64,000 bases of DNA from Gnetum montanum (lineage: Eukaryota; Streptophyta; Gnetopsida; Gnetales; Gnetaceae). The DNA lies in assembly GCA_015680685.1 (NCBI GenBank), contig MNCI01004986.1:136813-200812 (forward strand), given 5' to 3'. Numbering within the stretch: the stretch's first letter is position 1; each line of letters begins with the position of its first letter. Below the pieces are notes generated by a model, which searched no databases, was not told the DNA's origin, and was given only the letters and a program-made list of their open reading frames with translations. Positions 23,113-35,600 of this stretch are shown piece by piece. The position numbers and the translations under genes were made by a program.

Positions 23113-23865
23113 TATTTTTACCACTGAGCAAATCAAGCAAATTCACTACTGGATTACCAAAAAGTTACACTTTATGCTTGAAACAAATCATACTTATTCC
23201 ATCCATATGAATAAACATGGTAATAGTAAATGACTTAGGAAAGGTAAATGCTAAAGTAAAAGTAAATGACACTAAAAAAGTAAATTTATTTTATATGTAA
23301 TAGTGCAATGATAAAGAACAATCACAATATTTATTGATGTTCATGAATTGTGTCAGGGAATAATCCACTCAAATATAGATGTTATACAATTGTAATTCAC
23401 TATACTATAGGCATTCACAACTAACTCTAAGTTCACAAAAGCAAACTGCAAGAATTTTACTAAGGGTTGACAAAAATGTATCTTTTGATACAACAGTGGG
23501 CTTGTATTTATAGGCATGACTATGGCCCATTATATCGTATCTACGACATTATATATTGAGCTACGATATTGTAAATATTTTATTGCAATCAACAACATCA
23601 AAAGTTTTATCACGGGTAAATAAAATGTAAATTAAACTCTTGATGCAAACAAAATATGAATTGAACCCTAAATCTTTTTTCTTTATAAAGAAAGATGTTT
23701 TCAAAGAATTTTAAAATTAATAGAAAATTTTGTATGAAATTTATTATTTAATAATTCAAAAGCAAGGTACCACTAGAAAAGTACTCTTTTGAATAATAAC
23801 AAAAGAAATGAAGGTGCTGTAAATTGTTTAGGAGAGATGGTGTAAGTTTTGAAAGGATGCAAATT
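23113..23865. other. Intergenic DNA, no gene recognised
   Basis: AT-rich. A TATA-like 'tgtatttataggcatgac' near 23502 and the surrounding composition are LTR-like, but I could not find a partner. Confidence 0.4.
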
Positions 23866-23869
23866 TAAT

Positions 23870-24966
23870 GAAAGGGTTCCTTTGAGTCAACGTTTAAAAT
23901 GCGTGAACGGTCATCTTTATGGCCATGTAGGTGCACACGACTCAAGTCAAGTCAATGGAAATTTTCTTTGCTCAAAAAATTCAAAGAAGAGGTCCAATCA
24001 TTATTAGCACGGGCCTTTTAAATAAAGGTTAAGGAGATGGATGAGGTGTACATTTTTTGGTAAAGAGTGTAAATTCGAAAAGATGCGTTTAATGACATAA
24101 GAGTGATTTGACCACCGTGAAGATTTTACACATTGGGTTTGCATATATGTTTGACACGGAACTCAATTCAAGTCTTGTCAATGACAATAATTTTAAAAGG
24201 AAGCGCTCACAATTGGCACGACCCTCTTTTTCGTAGACACGGTGTAATTATCAAGGATCGCATTGAATGATGCGATTTCCAAAAACCGTGACTATTTCAG
24301 AGTTTAAACGGGTAAACGTTCTATGTTTGACTCGGAGTCAAGTCAATAGAAGGATTGCATTGAATGATGCGATTTCCAGAATCCGTGACTATTTCAGAGT
24401 TTAAACGCGTGAACATTTCAGAGTTTAAACACGTGAACGTTCTATGTTTGAGTCGGAGTCAAGTCAATAGAAAGCAAGAAAAGATGAGAAGTCGTTTATG
24501 ATTTGGATTTTGGGCCGACTGAATCGTATTGCATTATATTTAGACCCTGGCTGCTGTTGTTGCTTTGCAAACAAAATGGCTGTAACAAAATGACTGTCAC
24601 ACCTGCTCGCTATGCATGGTTTGTTCTCTCTGCTTCTGTTCAAGATAAATTACATTGCTGCAACTGATTTTTGTAGACACGGTGTAATTATCCAAGGATC
24701 ACATTGAATGATGCGGTTTACAATTCAAAGTTTAAACCAGTGAACGATCTATGTTTGACTCAGAGTCAAATCAATAGAAAGCAAGAAGGGATGAAGTGGA
24801 TTGTTTATGATTTGGATTTTGAGCCTTCATTATATTTAAACCCTAGCTGTCTTGCTTTGCAAACAAAATGACTGTCACACCTGCTGGCTATGCATGGTTT
24901 GTTCTGTTGTTCCCATCTTTGCTTCTGTTCAAGATAAATTACATTGCTGCAACTGATTTTCATAGA
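23870..24966 (+). repeat. Repeated kinase promoter plus signal-peptide modules
   Basis: A module starting 'tagacacggtgtaattat' occurs at about 24233 and 24674, and again (as 'tagacatagtgtaattat') at about 24963. Each contains 'cattgaatgatgc', a TTGACTC-type pair near 'tctatgttt', 'cattatattta', 'gctttgcaaacaaaatg', and the start of a secretory signal peptide ending 'attgctgcaa'. More decayed copies of the upstream part lie at 23870-24230. The third module continues into the exon-1 pseudogene. Confidence 0.75.
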
Positions 24967-25194
24967 CATAGTGTAATTATTTGAGGATCACATTGAATGA
25001 TGCACTTTCAAGAAACAGTGACTATTTCAAACTTTAAATGCATGAACGTTCTATGTTTGACCTGGAGTCAAATCAATAAAAAGCAAGAAAGGATGAGAAG
25101 TCGGTCGTTTATAGTTTGGATTTTGAGCCGCCTGAATCGTATTGCATTATATTTAGACCCTGGCTGCTTGCCTGTTGTTGCTTTGCAAACAAAA

Positions 25195-25490
25195 TGGCTG
25201 TCACACCTGCTCACTATGCATGGTTTGTTCTGCTGTTCCCATTTCTCCTTCATTACATTGCTGCAATGGACCGATTCGGTTCAGGAGAAATCTTTACACC
25301 TCAACGCACCACGGAGATTTTGTGTTCAGATTTTTTAATCTGACCGATAATAGCAGTGGCAGGCTGAACCCCAACCCCAGATGGTATGTTGGAATTTGGT
25401 ATGCCAACGGTGCTTCTTTTACTGTAATATGGGTCGCCAATGGAGACAAACCTGTTTCCGTGGAATTAATATCGTCCACGTTTATTGAGA
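25195..25490 (+). pseudogene. Exon-1 pseudogene of a G-type lectin receptor kinase
   Basis: From the ATG at 25195 the reading is MAVTPAHYAWFVLLF..., a signal peptide, then 'DRFGSGEIFTPQRT'. Compared with the intact gene, 13 bases are missing after 'cgcacca', which shifts the frame. The reading resumes with 'GDFVFRFFNLTDNSSG', 'RWYVGIWYANGASFTVIWVA' and 'VELISSTF'. The similarity to the intact exon 1 stops at about 25488. No splice donor and no second exon follow before LTR debris begins. Confidence 0.85.
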
Positions 25491-25599
25491 AAGGGAATTT
25501 GATTATGCAGCAGTCAGTAAATCAGGACCTTATTGAATCGATCATTGATTCTTATTTTATTGAGAGTACATATTTTATTTTTATTGAGAGAGTACATAT

Positions 25600-25977
25600 T
25601 TTATTCTTATTCAAATGTAACCAACTGGACGTGACTCACCACTTGGTAATCTCAATAGGGTTATTGCTTGGTTCACCTAGCAGCATAGTGCTTAGTCACC
25701 TAGTAGTGGATATGTAGATTATTTATTAAATCACTTCATCTCTCTCCTCAAGTACCAAGAAAGATAAAACATAAAACAAGATAAATCATATGCCTTGATT
25801 ACACTTAACCATAACTTTGTACATCACAAATGTAATTGGAAAGACAATGAATGACCATTAGGGCAAGGGTCACTTCCTAGAAGATTAGTGTACTGGAAGA
25901 TAGTGAGTCTGCAAAATTTGATGAGATCATGCATGAATGCTACTTGATTCATATGGTTGAGTGTAGGGGTACCTTTC
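25600..25977 (+). mobile_element. 3' part of an Athila/Tat-family LTR
   Basis: It matches the last 400 bases of 22156-23107, with 'cacctagtagtggatatgt', 'acatcacaaatgtaattgg' and a terminal 'actactcatca'. It lies directly after the exon-1 pseudogene. Its left end is unclear. Confidence 0.75.
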
Positions 25978-25999
25978 ACTACTCATCAAGATCATACTT

Positions 26000-26900
26000 C
26001 TAATTCTTAGTAATGAGTCTTCTTCATTATTAGGTATATGATTTCTATATTAGAACCATGCTCATGATGTTTGGGATTAGGTTTTGGCTTCATGTGATTC
26101 CTTCTCATTGTTCTTCTTGATAAGTTTCTCTCTACCCTTTTGCATTATTCTTTGATGTCATTGGACAAAGAGAAATTATTGGAGGGGACATTTCCACTTT
26201 GCATCCTCCTATGATCTATATGCTTATACATTCTTTCTTTACTAGAGGCCCTTGGCCTAGAAGGCCTCTTTGGTTTATGATTCCTCACTATATCTTATGA
26301 GTTTATCTTAAAAGAAGAGTGTATGGTAATATTATGGAACTCTTCTTCTATAAAATTGAACTAGATGTTGAAGGGGATTACTTAAGGTAAATCTAACATG
26401 GTGAAACTTCTCTTTTCTATGTGACCCATTAGTCTCATTATCCCCCATTTTGAATTTTCCTTTGATGGTATGTTTTATTTGTCCTTTCTACACTAACAAT
26501 GTAGATCTAATCTCTTGTTCACACTACACTATATAGGATTGGGCAATTTTCTTGTCCAAATGATGCCCTCTTACTATATGATTCATCTTTATCCTCATCA
26601 ACATTACTTGAACCATCTTAAGTGTGAATTTGTCCAAATGCATACAACATTACCATATGCATTTGTTCATTAGAGTTGTTTATCTTGGTAAAATAAGAAT
26701 GTACAATTAAGATAAAATGGATCATCATGTGTAAACCTGATTTAGACTTGCTATGGTACTTACAAATGTTCATGCTTGTTACCTTGGGTTTGTTCATCAT
26801 TCCTAGTTGGAGGTCGCCTTCCCAACTTATGAAAGGTACCCATATTTCAATAATTAAATGCATATGTTCTAATCACAATAATATTAATAATAGAGAGATA
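26000..26900 (-). pseudogene. Gag remnant of the Athila/Tat family, minus strand
   Basis: The minus strand resembles the gag remnant at 2280-4036 (for example 'gtgaaacttctcttttctatg' here and 'gagacttctcaactttctatg' near 3594). It is heavily broken and I cannot give a protein reading. Confidence 0.45.
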
Positions 26901-26963
26901 AATCTTTATGAATGATTACAACAATAATGTATAGTTACAACTATAACTAAATACCTAACTTTC

Positions 26964-27080
26964 TTTCTAACAATGACACTAATTGATAAGTGATAAGCAT
27001 AGTCCATCCCAACTATATGAGTCTGCAAGTATGTATATGGACCCTATCATAATCTATGGAAGGGATAGGTTAAATGTCTA
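26964..27080 (-). mobile_element. Decayed PBS and LTR start, minus strand
   Basis: 'caatgacacta' at 26971-26981 is the complement of a tRNA-Asp PBS core altered only by transitions. It is followed by 'tgataagtgataagcatag' and 'caactatatgagtctgcaag', resembling the minus-oriented LTR at 37120. Confidence 0.4.
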
Positions 27081-28985
27081 AGAGCAATATGGGTAGACTA
27101 CAAGTCATTTTATTTCTAGTCATATTTGTCATGTGTATGAAATATATAGTTAATGTGATTGAGACATATGATTAATGATGTTGTATGATAATAAGGTGTT
27201 AGCCTAGTTGTAAGACTTTTAATTTGGTAACTCCAAGTTATGGATTCAATTCTAGTGATTAATATTGAATTATAAAATTCTAATTTCACTGTCTTGGCTG
27301 CAAATATTATTAAAAATCAAATGTTTCAAATTCCAACTCCCCATTAATGATGTTACATGCTCCATATTTACTAAAAGTAGAAATTACTAAAAAGATAAAA
27401 TGATTTATACCAAAACTAACTATACATAGGAATGATATGAAAATCCTATATTGATGATCATTTGTTTTTTCAACCCATTATTAGCTCCTAGATCCATGCA
27501 TTAATCATTGGGTGAACAAAATTAACAAGTTGCAGGAAACCAATTTAATTATATTTAGCATTTAAGGTCTTGACGTACTCATATGGATTTACTTATGATA
27601 ACAATAAATGTAAAAGCAAGCATCATTGAAAGCAACTTTATTAAATTTCATGAAAACAAAGTGCTAGAAATATAAAATAAACTAATAGTCAAAGTCTTGC
27701 AATATGAGGGAATTAATCTCGGTCTTTGTTGCTAGACAATACTATAGCCAAGTGTAATCTCTCAAATGATGACTTCAGATAATTAACTCAAACATATCTT
27801 GCATACATGTACTAACTAACTACAATTTGAGAAAATAATCTACAAGAGTTTCCTTACTTTGAACTAAAACTAATGATTTCTACCACCTCGGCTCACATTT
27901 AAGAAAATTTTTGAATTATGCCAATGTGAATGTGCATACCCATTTAGGCCTTGTTAGTGCAAATTGTTATGTGCAAATGCATACACCAAGTGACATCAAT
28001 ACATATGTGCTAATATAGTCAAGTGCATAGATGCATATGCACTATTACATCCAATTTGAAATAAATTTTCTGCTTTATCAAATGAGACTATTGATGATTC
28101 TTTTATGTAATTGTTGATTTGCAAGACGACTTAGCTTTCTTCATTACCTATTTTTTATTTTGGTGTGAGATCTAGCTCAACAAAAGTGCCTTCATCCTTA
28201 AATGTTCCTTTTCTTGTTTGGTTTTTTTTTCTAGTGTTCTAGCATGCCCCACTTTGCTCACACCCTCTATTCCCTTAATACTTTTGTATAGCTTTGATTG
28301 ATGTTCTTTATTTAGTTATGAGAATATTTTGTAGTTTTTGACTTGACCATATGTTTCTCTTACTTCCCTGCATGTCCCTTTTACCATTTCTTCTCTACTA
28401 TTGATGCATAGTTATAAGAGCCTTGGTTGGAAAAAAAAAAAAACTAGATCATAGGTTCAATTCCAATGGGTTAATTGAGATATATACCAAAAAATTTTGT
28501 AAAATAGAATTATAAAATTGATATGATTTTTAGCTAATGTAAATACAAATTCAATTTAGTTTTAGCATGTGGAAGGTTAAGTTTTAGCTAACTCAACCTC
28601 ACTGATTATGTATTTGGCTTCCACATCACCTACAACTCTTGAGATGTATGGTTTCCTTGGTTTAATAGGAAAGATGACTTTAGATTAGTCTTTGTCCATT
28701 GGAATTAATACACCTTTTGCTTTGTCTCATCCTATTGAAATTAATTCTCTTATTGCTTCATCTCCTACTCTAGATGCTACATTTCCTATGCATAGTTCTA
28801 ATTCAAAAGTGCTATGTTGTTATTTACCTAAAAGCATTTCCTATTATACATAATTAGCAAAGCAGCAATGAAATTAATTTATGGCTCTCAATATTAACAA
28901 ATGTTTTTTTTCCTTCATTAAATGTTTCAAAATTTTTTGAATACAATTTGTTTCACCATTTTATAAAACTTATGAAAATAATAAA
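27081..28985. other. Intergenic DNA, no gene recognised
   Basis: AT-rich, with no coding motif. Two spots (27195-27300 and 28410-28520) have tRNA-box-B-like 'ggttcaattcc' or 'ggattcaattct' and share 'gaattataaaatt'. They may be related short tRNA-derived repeats. Confidence 0.4.
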
Positions 28986-28989
28986 AATG

Positions 28990-29430
28990 TGGAATAAAGA
29001 ATGTGATCTTGATTATTATAAGATTCGTTCCCATGCCATTCTTCTGTTCCACGGAACCATAAAACCACAAATATATTTATTAATATCTCTTTCCATAGTT
29101 CAAAGAAACACACTGATCATACATAAAACATAAGGGGTACGTTTAGTCAAACACTGATTTTCGAAAAGTCGGCAAAGCTTTTGTTGGCGGTCGTTCAAAA
29201 GACAGACTTGGTGATCGTTGAAAAAGATAGAGAATGTGATCTTGACTGGGCTATAAAATTCGTTCCCATGCCATTCCTCGATTCAGTGGAACCATAAAAT
29301 GACAAATATATTTGGTAATATCTCTTTCTGCAGTTCAAGGAAGCACTGATCATACATAAAACATAATGGTTCGGTTTAGTCTTCAGAAAGGTCGCCAAAG
29401 CTTTAGTGGGTCGTTGTTGAAAAGATAGCG
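28990..29430 (+). repeat. Direct repeat upstream of the kinase gene
   Basis: About 28998-29200 and 29230-29430 are two copies of a unit of roughly 230 bases. Both contain 'gaatgtgatcttga', 'attcgttcccatgccatt', 'ggaaccataaaa' and 'actgatcatacataaaacat'. The unit lies 250-680 bases upstream of the start codon. Confidence 0.85.
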
Positions 29431-29431
29431 T

Positions 29432-29676
29432 TCCTATCCACCATTCTTAAAACCCTGAAGATTTTAAGTGCATGAATGTCATTTGTCTGCCAAATGGATT
29501 GCACCTTGGCATCTAACGATTTACGTTTTACCAGCAACTGATGATCGAGCAGTCAAGTCCGTGCAAAAGGACGAGAAACTGACGTCAATGGTTTGGAATA
29601 GTTGCATAAACTTTACCATTGTATTGTATCTGGAACATGGCTGCTTGTTCTTCCTGCTTTGTAGATTGCAATCACA
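29432..29676 (+). promoter_or_regulatory. Proximal upstream region of the kinase gene
   Basis: It has a palindromic bZIP-type site, TGACGTCA, at 29580-29587, about 90 bases before the ATG. I see no convincing TATA box. TGACG sites are bound by TGA-class bZIP factors, often in defence genes; that it is used here is inference. Confidence 0.45.
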
Positions 29677-32600
29677 ATGGCAGCCGAACCTGCTTGCTAT
29701 GCATGGCTTGTTCTGCTATTATCATCTCTGTTTTTGCTAAAGATAAGCTTTGCTGCTGCAACGGACCGATTCTTTTCGGGGGAAATCTTCACACCTCAGC
29801 GCACCATAAAATCCAGCAACGGAGATTTCGTGTTCGGATTTTTCAATCTCAGCGACGGTAATGGCGGCAGCCTGAGCCCGAGATGGTATGTTGGAATCTG
29901 GTATGCCAACAGCGCTTCTTTTACAGTAGCATGGGTCGCCAATAGAGATAATCCGGTTGCTGCAGAGTTGCTATCCTCCACGTTTATGATCATCACAAAT
30001 CAATCATCTCTGCAACTCATCAGCAATGGTTCTTCCATCTGGTCCACCAAGTCCTCCGCAAAACGTGCAGCGGGAGCAGTGATACAGGAAGGTATGCTCT
30101 CATCTTGTCCTACTCCTGCCTACCTTACCTCACCAAATTTAGTTTAGTTAATCTTGGTAGGCTATATATTCCTATATTAGTGTAATAAGAAACCGAGGGT
30201 TCATAGATTTCAGTGTAATTAATTGTCTCTAATTCAATGAAACGAAGCTAGAGAGCGTCTTCAAAGGCTTCCTTGGCCCCAGGGTTGTTAAATCCAAAAC
30301 CTTCGTAACCTGTAAACCCGTTGTCTTTTAATCAGACATTGAGAAAGGGGATGGGATTATGGGATGTAAAAATCGGAGAACGAAATCATTGAATTCGGAC
30401 ATGAAATTAGGCAATTCATCAGGAATCAGTGACTGAATATATTTGTTTTGCGACTTCCTCGAAACCGGAAATCTGAATTAAAAGTTTTAAGGATCAATCT
30501 AACTGATGACTTATGTACGATTTTTAAAAGGAGGAACAAGTCGGGAGCCGCCATTTTTGGTAGAGTATTTTGATGTCTTTCAGTAAAATGGGAAAACAGG
30601 CGATGCAGTTCTCATTTAACTGCGATTAATGATTAAAAACTCCCAGAAAATATTGGACTCCGTTTAGAAATAGGTGGGAAAAACTCGGCGAAGGGGAAGA
30701 CTGGGCCAGAAAAAATGGGCATATTAAAAATATATTTAAAATACGTCCATATTTTAAAGCTGTCGATGGTTGAATCAAAATAGCTGTAGGCAGATGATGA
30801 CTGAAGTAGAAGAGCTGCAATAATCAATAGAAAACATGCCAAACAGATACAAAGTAAAAAGAAAAGATGCATCATAAAGGCGTAAAGAAAATGCAATGAA
30901 AAGAAGAAAGGTGTAATATAAAGAGATGCTAGCGAAGAAAATGCTGTAAATTAAGTCGATAACAACTTTGTCAAATTCTAATAGCTTGCCATATTCCGTT
31001 TACTAATCGATTGTATGAAGTTGTTTCCTCTCTAACTTGTTTTCTAAATTTAATTTTTATTACTTTAATTTATTTTTAAAATTAGTTTAAAACAACGGTT
31101 AGTGGGAATTTCTTCGATTTTGAGCGATTACTCGCAAAAAATGATAAAAATTTGATCCGCGATTCAACTTCGCTCGTGAAGCAAAGAAAGCCGCGGTGTA
31201 CACGGAATTGCGGGATTAAAAATAAAAATCATTGACTACGATGCCTTAATCAAGCAAATTGGAATAAAAGTTAGGAAGCACAGAAATTCTTCAAGAAGGT
31301 TAAACACGCGTGGCGTCCCTGGAATGAAATTGGTCGGGGCAAGCAGCCGATGGAACCGATGGTGGCGGCCGAGGGAATTTTCCACTGTCTATTTGAATTT
31401 TATGCGGACTTGAAGGACTGGTGGCCCACTGGCGCATTATTGCAACTTGTATGCGCATTATGCGCCTCCAGAATTGACGCTTGTATTTGAAAATTTTTGC
31501 CTAAGAAAAGTCTAAAGTTTTTAAACACCATCTCCAAATCGGTATTTGTGAAAGACCCTTGACATTTAGAAGATGTAACGGATGGGTGATTATAATATTC
31601 ATTTTATTAGTGTTGCTGGGTAATTATAATATTCATTTTATTACTGTTGTTCTTGTAATTCAAGTATATGTTTTGAAATTCAATGTGTTGTTGCTCATTT
31701 AAATTAAGCAGTGAGAAATTTGAGATAATTTTTCTTAATTTAACATGTTTTCGCCTTTATTTTTTTGAATAGTCAGAAATTTCTGAAGCTTTTTTAAATC
31801 TTACTATGTTAGCTTTATTTTCTTGATTTTAAGATTAGTTTTAATGTTGTTGGTGTAGTTTAATCATATAATTGAAATTCAATGTATTGTTACTCATTCA
31901 ACTAGACAATGAGAAATAGAGATAATTTTTTGAAACAATTTAACATGCTTTCACATTTACTCTATCAACCTCATCTTTATTTTGTTATTTTTATTCTTTA
32001 TTTTAATATATTTTGTTTAATTTAAAAGCCAATTTTTAATAATAACACCTCGTTGTCAAATTCCTTTTAAGATACCCTCCTGTGAAAATTAGAGATTTTA
32101 ATGTCCTTGATTAGATGCTCTGTTTTTTTAGCTTGAAATTTGTTGTATATCACTAGTTGTACTTCTTTGTGCTGGTTTTACTTTGACACATTATTGCTCA
32201 AGATGATTGACATTTATTCTTTTGTGTGATTGGGTGCCTCATGCACAAGGAGAGCTCAGCTTCTCTCAAGCATTAGATGAGCTAGTATGTTAAGTTTATG
32301 GTATAGATTTTCAGAATTCACCAATAGCTCATAGGTGTGAGTTTGGTTGTCACTGTTTACATTGAGCTCCTAGCCATTTAAATCATTCTCCTTTGGCTTC
32401 ACCACACACATGGAAAGCTCACCTAGTCTCAATTACCAAACGAGGTAGTATGATGAGTTTGTGGTATAGATTTTCAGAGTTCACCCATTTAAAGCATTTT
32501 TCTTTGACTTTATTGAATTTTTGAAATTCTGTGAACTAAAAACATTTCCTATCACAGTAAGCTAACAACACAACACGTAGGGGTGTAAAGCAAATGATCA

Positions 32601-35600
32601 AAACACTGAGGTGACTAACAACACAACACGTAGGGGTGTAAAGCAAATGATCAAAACACTGAGGTGAAAGATTGTGAGTTCAATTCTTATAACTATCACA
32701 TCAAAAAGTACGGAACTCATATAAAAAAGTTCAGAACTCAGATCATCCGCGTATCATTGGTTGTCAACTAACTTTGGTCTTTCCACCTAGGGGTGGTTGA
32801 TTTTGCCCTATGCGCCAGAGATTTGCCCGGATAAATTTTGACGAACTGTTCATGTCGGATTTGGGAGCACGTGCAGAAGCGCTTAAATTCGCAATGGGTA
32901 CGTATTTCATAATTTCCAATGAAATTTTGTCTTTGTACATACAGTGAAATGGTCGCCTTGCCTTGCCTCGCCTCGATTGTTCTTGCCTTTTTAGTTCTTG
33001 CCATGTTTGCATTAAAATCTTACGTATCTTCTCCTGTTCTGAATCATACCAAAAATTTCATTTCATTGTTAAGTGGCAAGCAAGCAATCAAGATTCATGC
33101 CATCGGCATGAGACGGACATCAGAAAACAAGGGAATACGAATGATTAAACAAACACATGGAAATCACAAAAGAGCTACTATGGTAACCGAAGGCCAAAGG
33201 GGCAAGTATGGGTCATACGGAAATCAAGCTTTGGACGGGGCGTGCGAGGAAAACATTGCATTTGCATGGAGGTTCCGCCATGACTCACACATTCACGCGT
33301 GTTTATTGTTCATTGCCGGTTTTTGCTCCTTTTCCAGAAAAAAGAAAAAACAAAAAACAAAACAGGGTCATGGTCATGGATCATGACTCATGAGTCATGA
33401 ACATGATGACAGATGGATGTTCAACTTTTTAAAAAATCTGTAGCAACGAAGCCCACCAGCACATGGCCATATGCAACCTCATGGTGCTCTATTTTTTACT
33501 TTTCCCTTCATCATCATGACTAGTGCCGATTTTCCAGCGTCTGAAGGATTTCATCATTGTAGGTGAGGTGAGTTAATGGGCTGTGCCTAGTTTAGTTAAG
33601 TTGTGTCTTCTTATGACGCAGTCATCTTCAACGTGGCCCTACGGTGCTACTCACCCATAGTCCCTAAGGTGGTACTCATAAGTAGTTGTTGAACAAAAAT
33701 ATTAGCAGATGTGATTTGTTATAAATTTGGTTGAGGCTTGAGGGTTAATTTCATTTTTGAAAAATATTGGATTGAGTAACAAAAAGGGTTTCATTTTATT
33801 GCTGTCATTTTGGTTGTTACAGGAATTATATGTTGAGTAAGGAAATGGATTTAATACCTTCCATACCTTTGCAAAGTTTCTTGCTTCAGTATGGTGATAT
33901 TGCAATCTTCTGTGCAATTTTTAAACATTAACAATATTTTGGATTTACATTGTACTTGTTCTATATTTTACAATGTATTTTTATGATATATGAGATTTAA
34001 TTTTTAAAAAAACTAATATATTTAAATTTTCTCTGTCACGTCCCGGGGCTTTTTCTTGAAGCACACTTACCCAAACACGTTGAGAATCACCAATCCTCGA
34101 TTCCTGGCTTCCACGAATCAGATTCTTTTGATGCATAGATTTTGCCCCATCAGATTAAAAAGGGTCCAAGTGGGAGGAGATCCAAGCATTGTTTAATGAG
34201 GGCCAAAGAGACATGATTGCATGAATAGACAATGACTTATTCTGATACTGTTTTTTGCGTTACTTTAAATAAATCAACAACGGGTCGTTGCTTATTCACC
34301 GAAGTCTAAAGTCTATCGATTGCGTTTGAATACGCAGGGAATCTGGTGCTTGTAGCCGCGGAGAACAGTTCGGAGGTGCTGTGGCAGAGTTTCGACGAGC
34401 CGGGTAACACATGGCTGCCCAACATGAAGGTAGGAACCAACCAGAGCCTCTGTGCCTGGAAATCTCTGTGGAACCCTGCGACGGGGCCCTTCTGCTTACA
34501 CATGAATGCAAGCGGCACTTTTCTGCTCACCTGGAACAGCACCATCTCGTATTGGGACGGCGGCGCTTGGGACGGCCAGGCATACACCAAAGCTCCCGAG
34601 CTACGGCAGCAAAGTCTAGTCCAGTATCGCTATGTGGGCACTGGCTCCTACAAGTACTTCTTCTACTGGATGCCCAACCAAAACGTGCTGTGTCGCACGT
34701 TGCTGCACTCGACTGGGCAGATGCAGTTCTACATCCTTTTTCGTGGCAGCAGCGACCACCGGTGGAGCCTTGTCTGGACAGCGCCCGTCAACCCCTGCGA
34801 CGTCTATGCTTTATGCGGAGCATTCGCGTCGTGCAACAATGACAATGTCGGCACCTGCTCTTGCCTTGTCGGTCACCGTCCCCGTTACCAGAGCGCCTGG
34901 GACGCCCGTGACTGGTCCGCCGGCTGCATACGAAACACTCCCTTCGCCTGCAACACTGCCGGAGACGATTTCGTTGAAATCCAACAGCAGTCGCTGCCCA
35001 GCCAAGGGGTTGCTCACGGAAGAGGGCTCATGTCCGATAATTTGTGTAGGCGCGCTTGCCTGGCCAACTGCTCCTGCACCGCCTTCGCCATCGCCATGGC
35101 CACCAACGAATCATCCACGTGCATCCACTGGTTCGGTGACCTTCTCAATATCCGCCACGATGATGCCCTCACCCACAACGTTTCTCTCTTTCTTCGTCTC
35201 AACACCAAAGATGTACCGCGCCCATCCAAGAGCAAGAGCAACAGCAAAACCAGTAATAAAGCGGGCATATACAGCGGCGTCGTGGCAGCGGGACTGCTGG
35301 TCATCGCCGGGGTATGCGTTTTGCTGCGCAGAAAAGCAAATAAGAGGAACTTTTCCGGGGGCGAATCGACTTCTTTGAAAGTGTTCTCGTACAAGCAGCT
35401 GCGCGAGGCAACTGGAGACTTCTCGCACTGCATCGGCTGCGGGGGGTTCGGTTCGGTGTTCAAGGGGACGTTGCCGGGGACAGGAACAGGAACGGAGGTT
35501 GCCGTGAAGAAATTGGAGGGCGGCATGCAAGGCGAGAAGGAGTTCGGCACGGAAGTGGCCACCGTTGGGCAGGTGCAGCACGTCAACGTTGTGCAGCTTC

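Larger units (their letters stand above)
30092..34337 (+). other. 4.2-kb intron of the receptor kinase gene
   Basis: GT...AG ends in phase 1. It contains no recognisable gene or transposon. It has a locally GC-richer stretch (31125-31520), a perfect 53-base tandem repeat (32562-32667), a 155-codon ORF at 32919-33386 without known motif, and a 20-base perfect palindrome (33381-33400). Confidence 0.85.

Noticed and set aside
32919-33386. 155-codon ORF in the kinase intron, possibly a small secreted or membrane protein
   Set aside because: It has a hydrophobic stretch near the start but no conserved motif, biased low-complexity Lys tail, and no similarity to anything else visible. Chance ORF is the simpler view.
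34411-35378. Plus-strand ORFs of 143 and 248 codons in other frames of the kinase exon
   Set aside because: Shadows of the real frame, which carries all the conserved domains.
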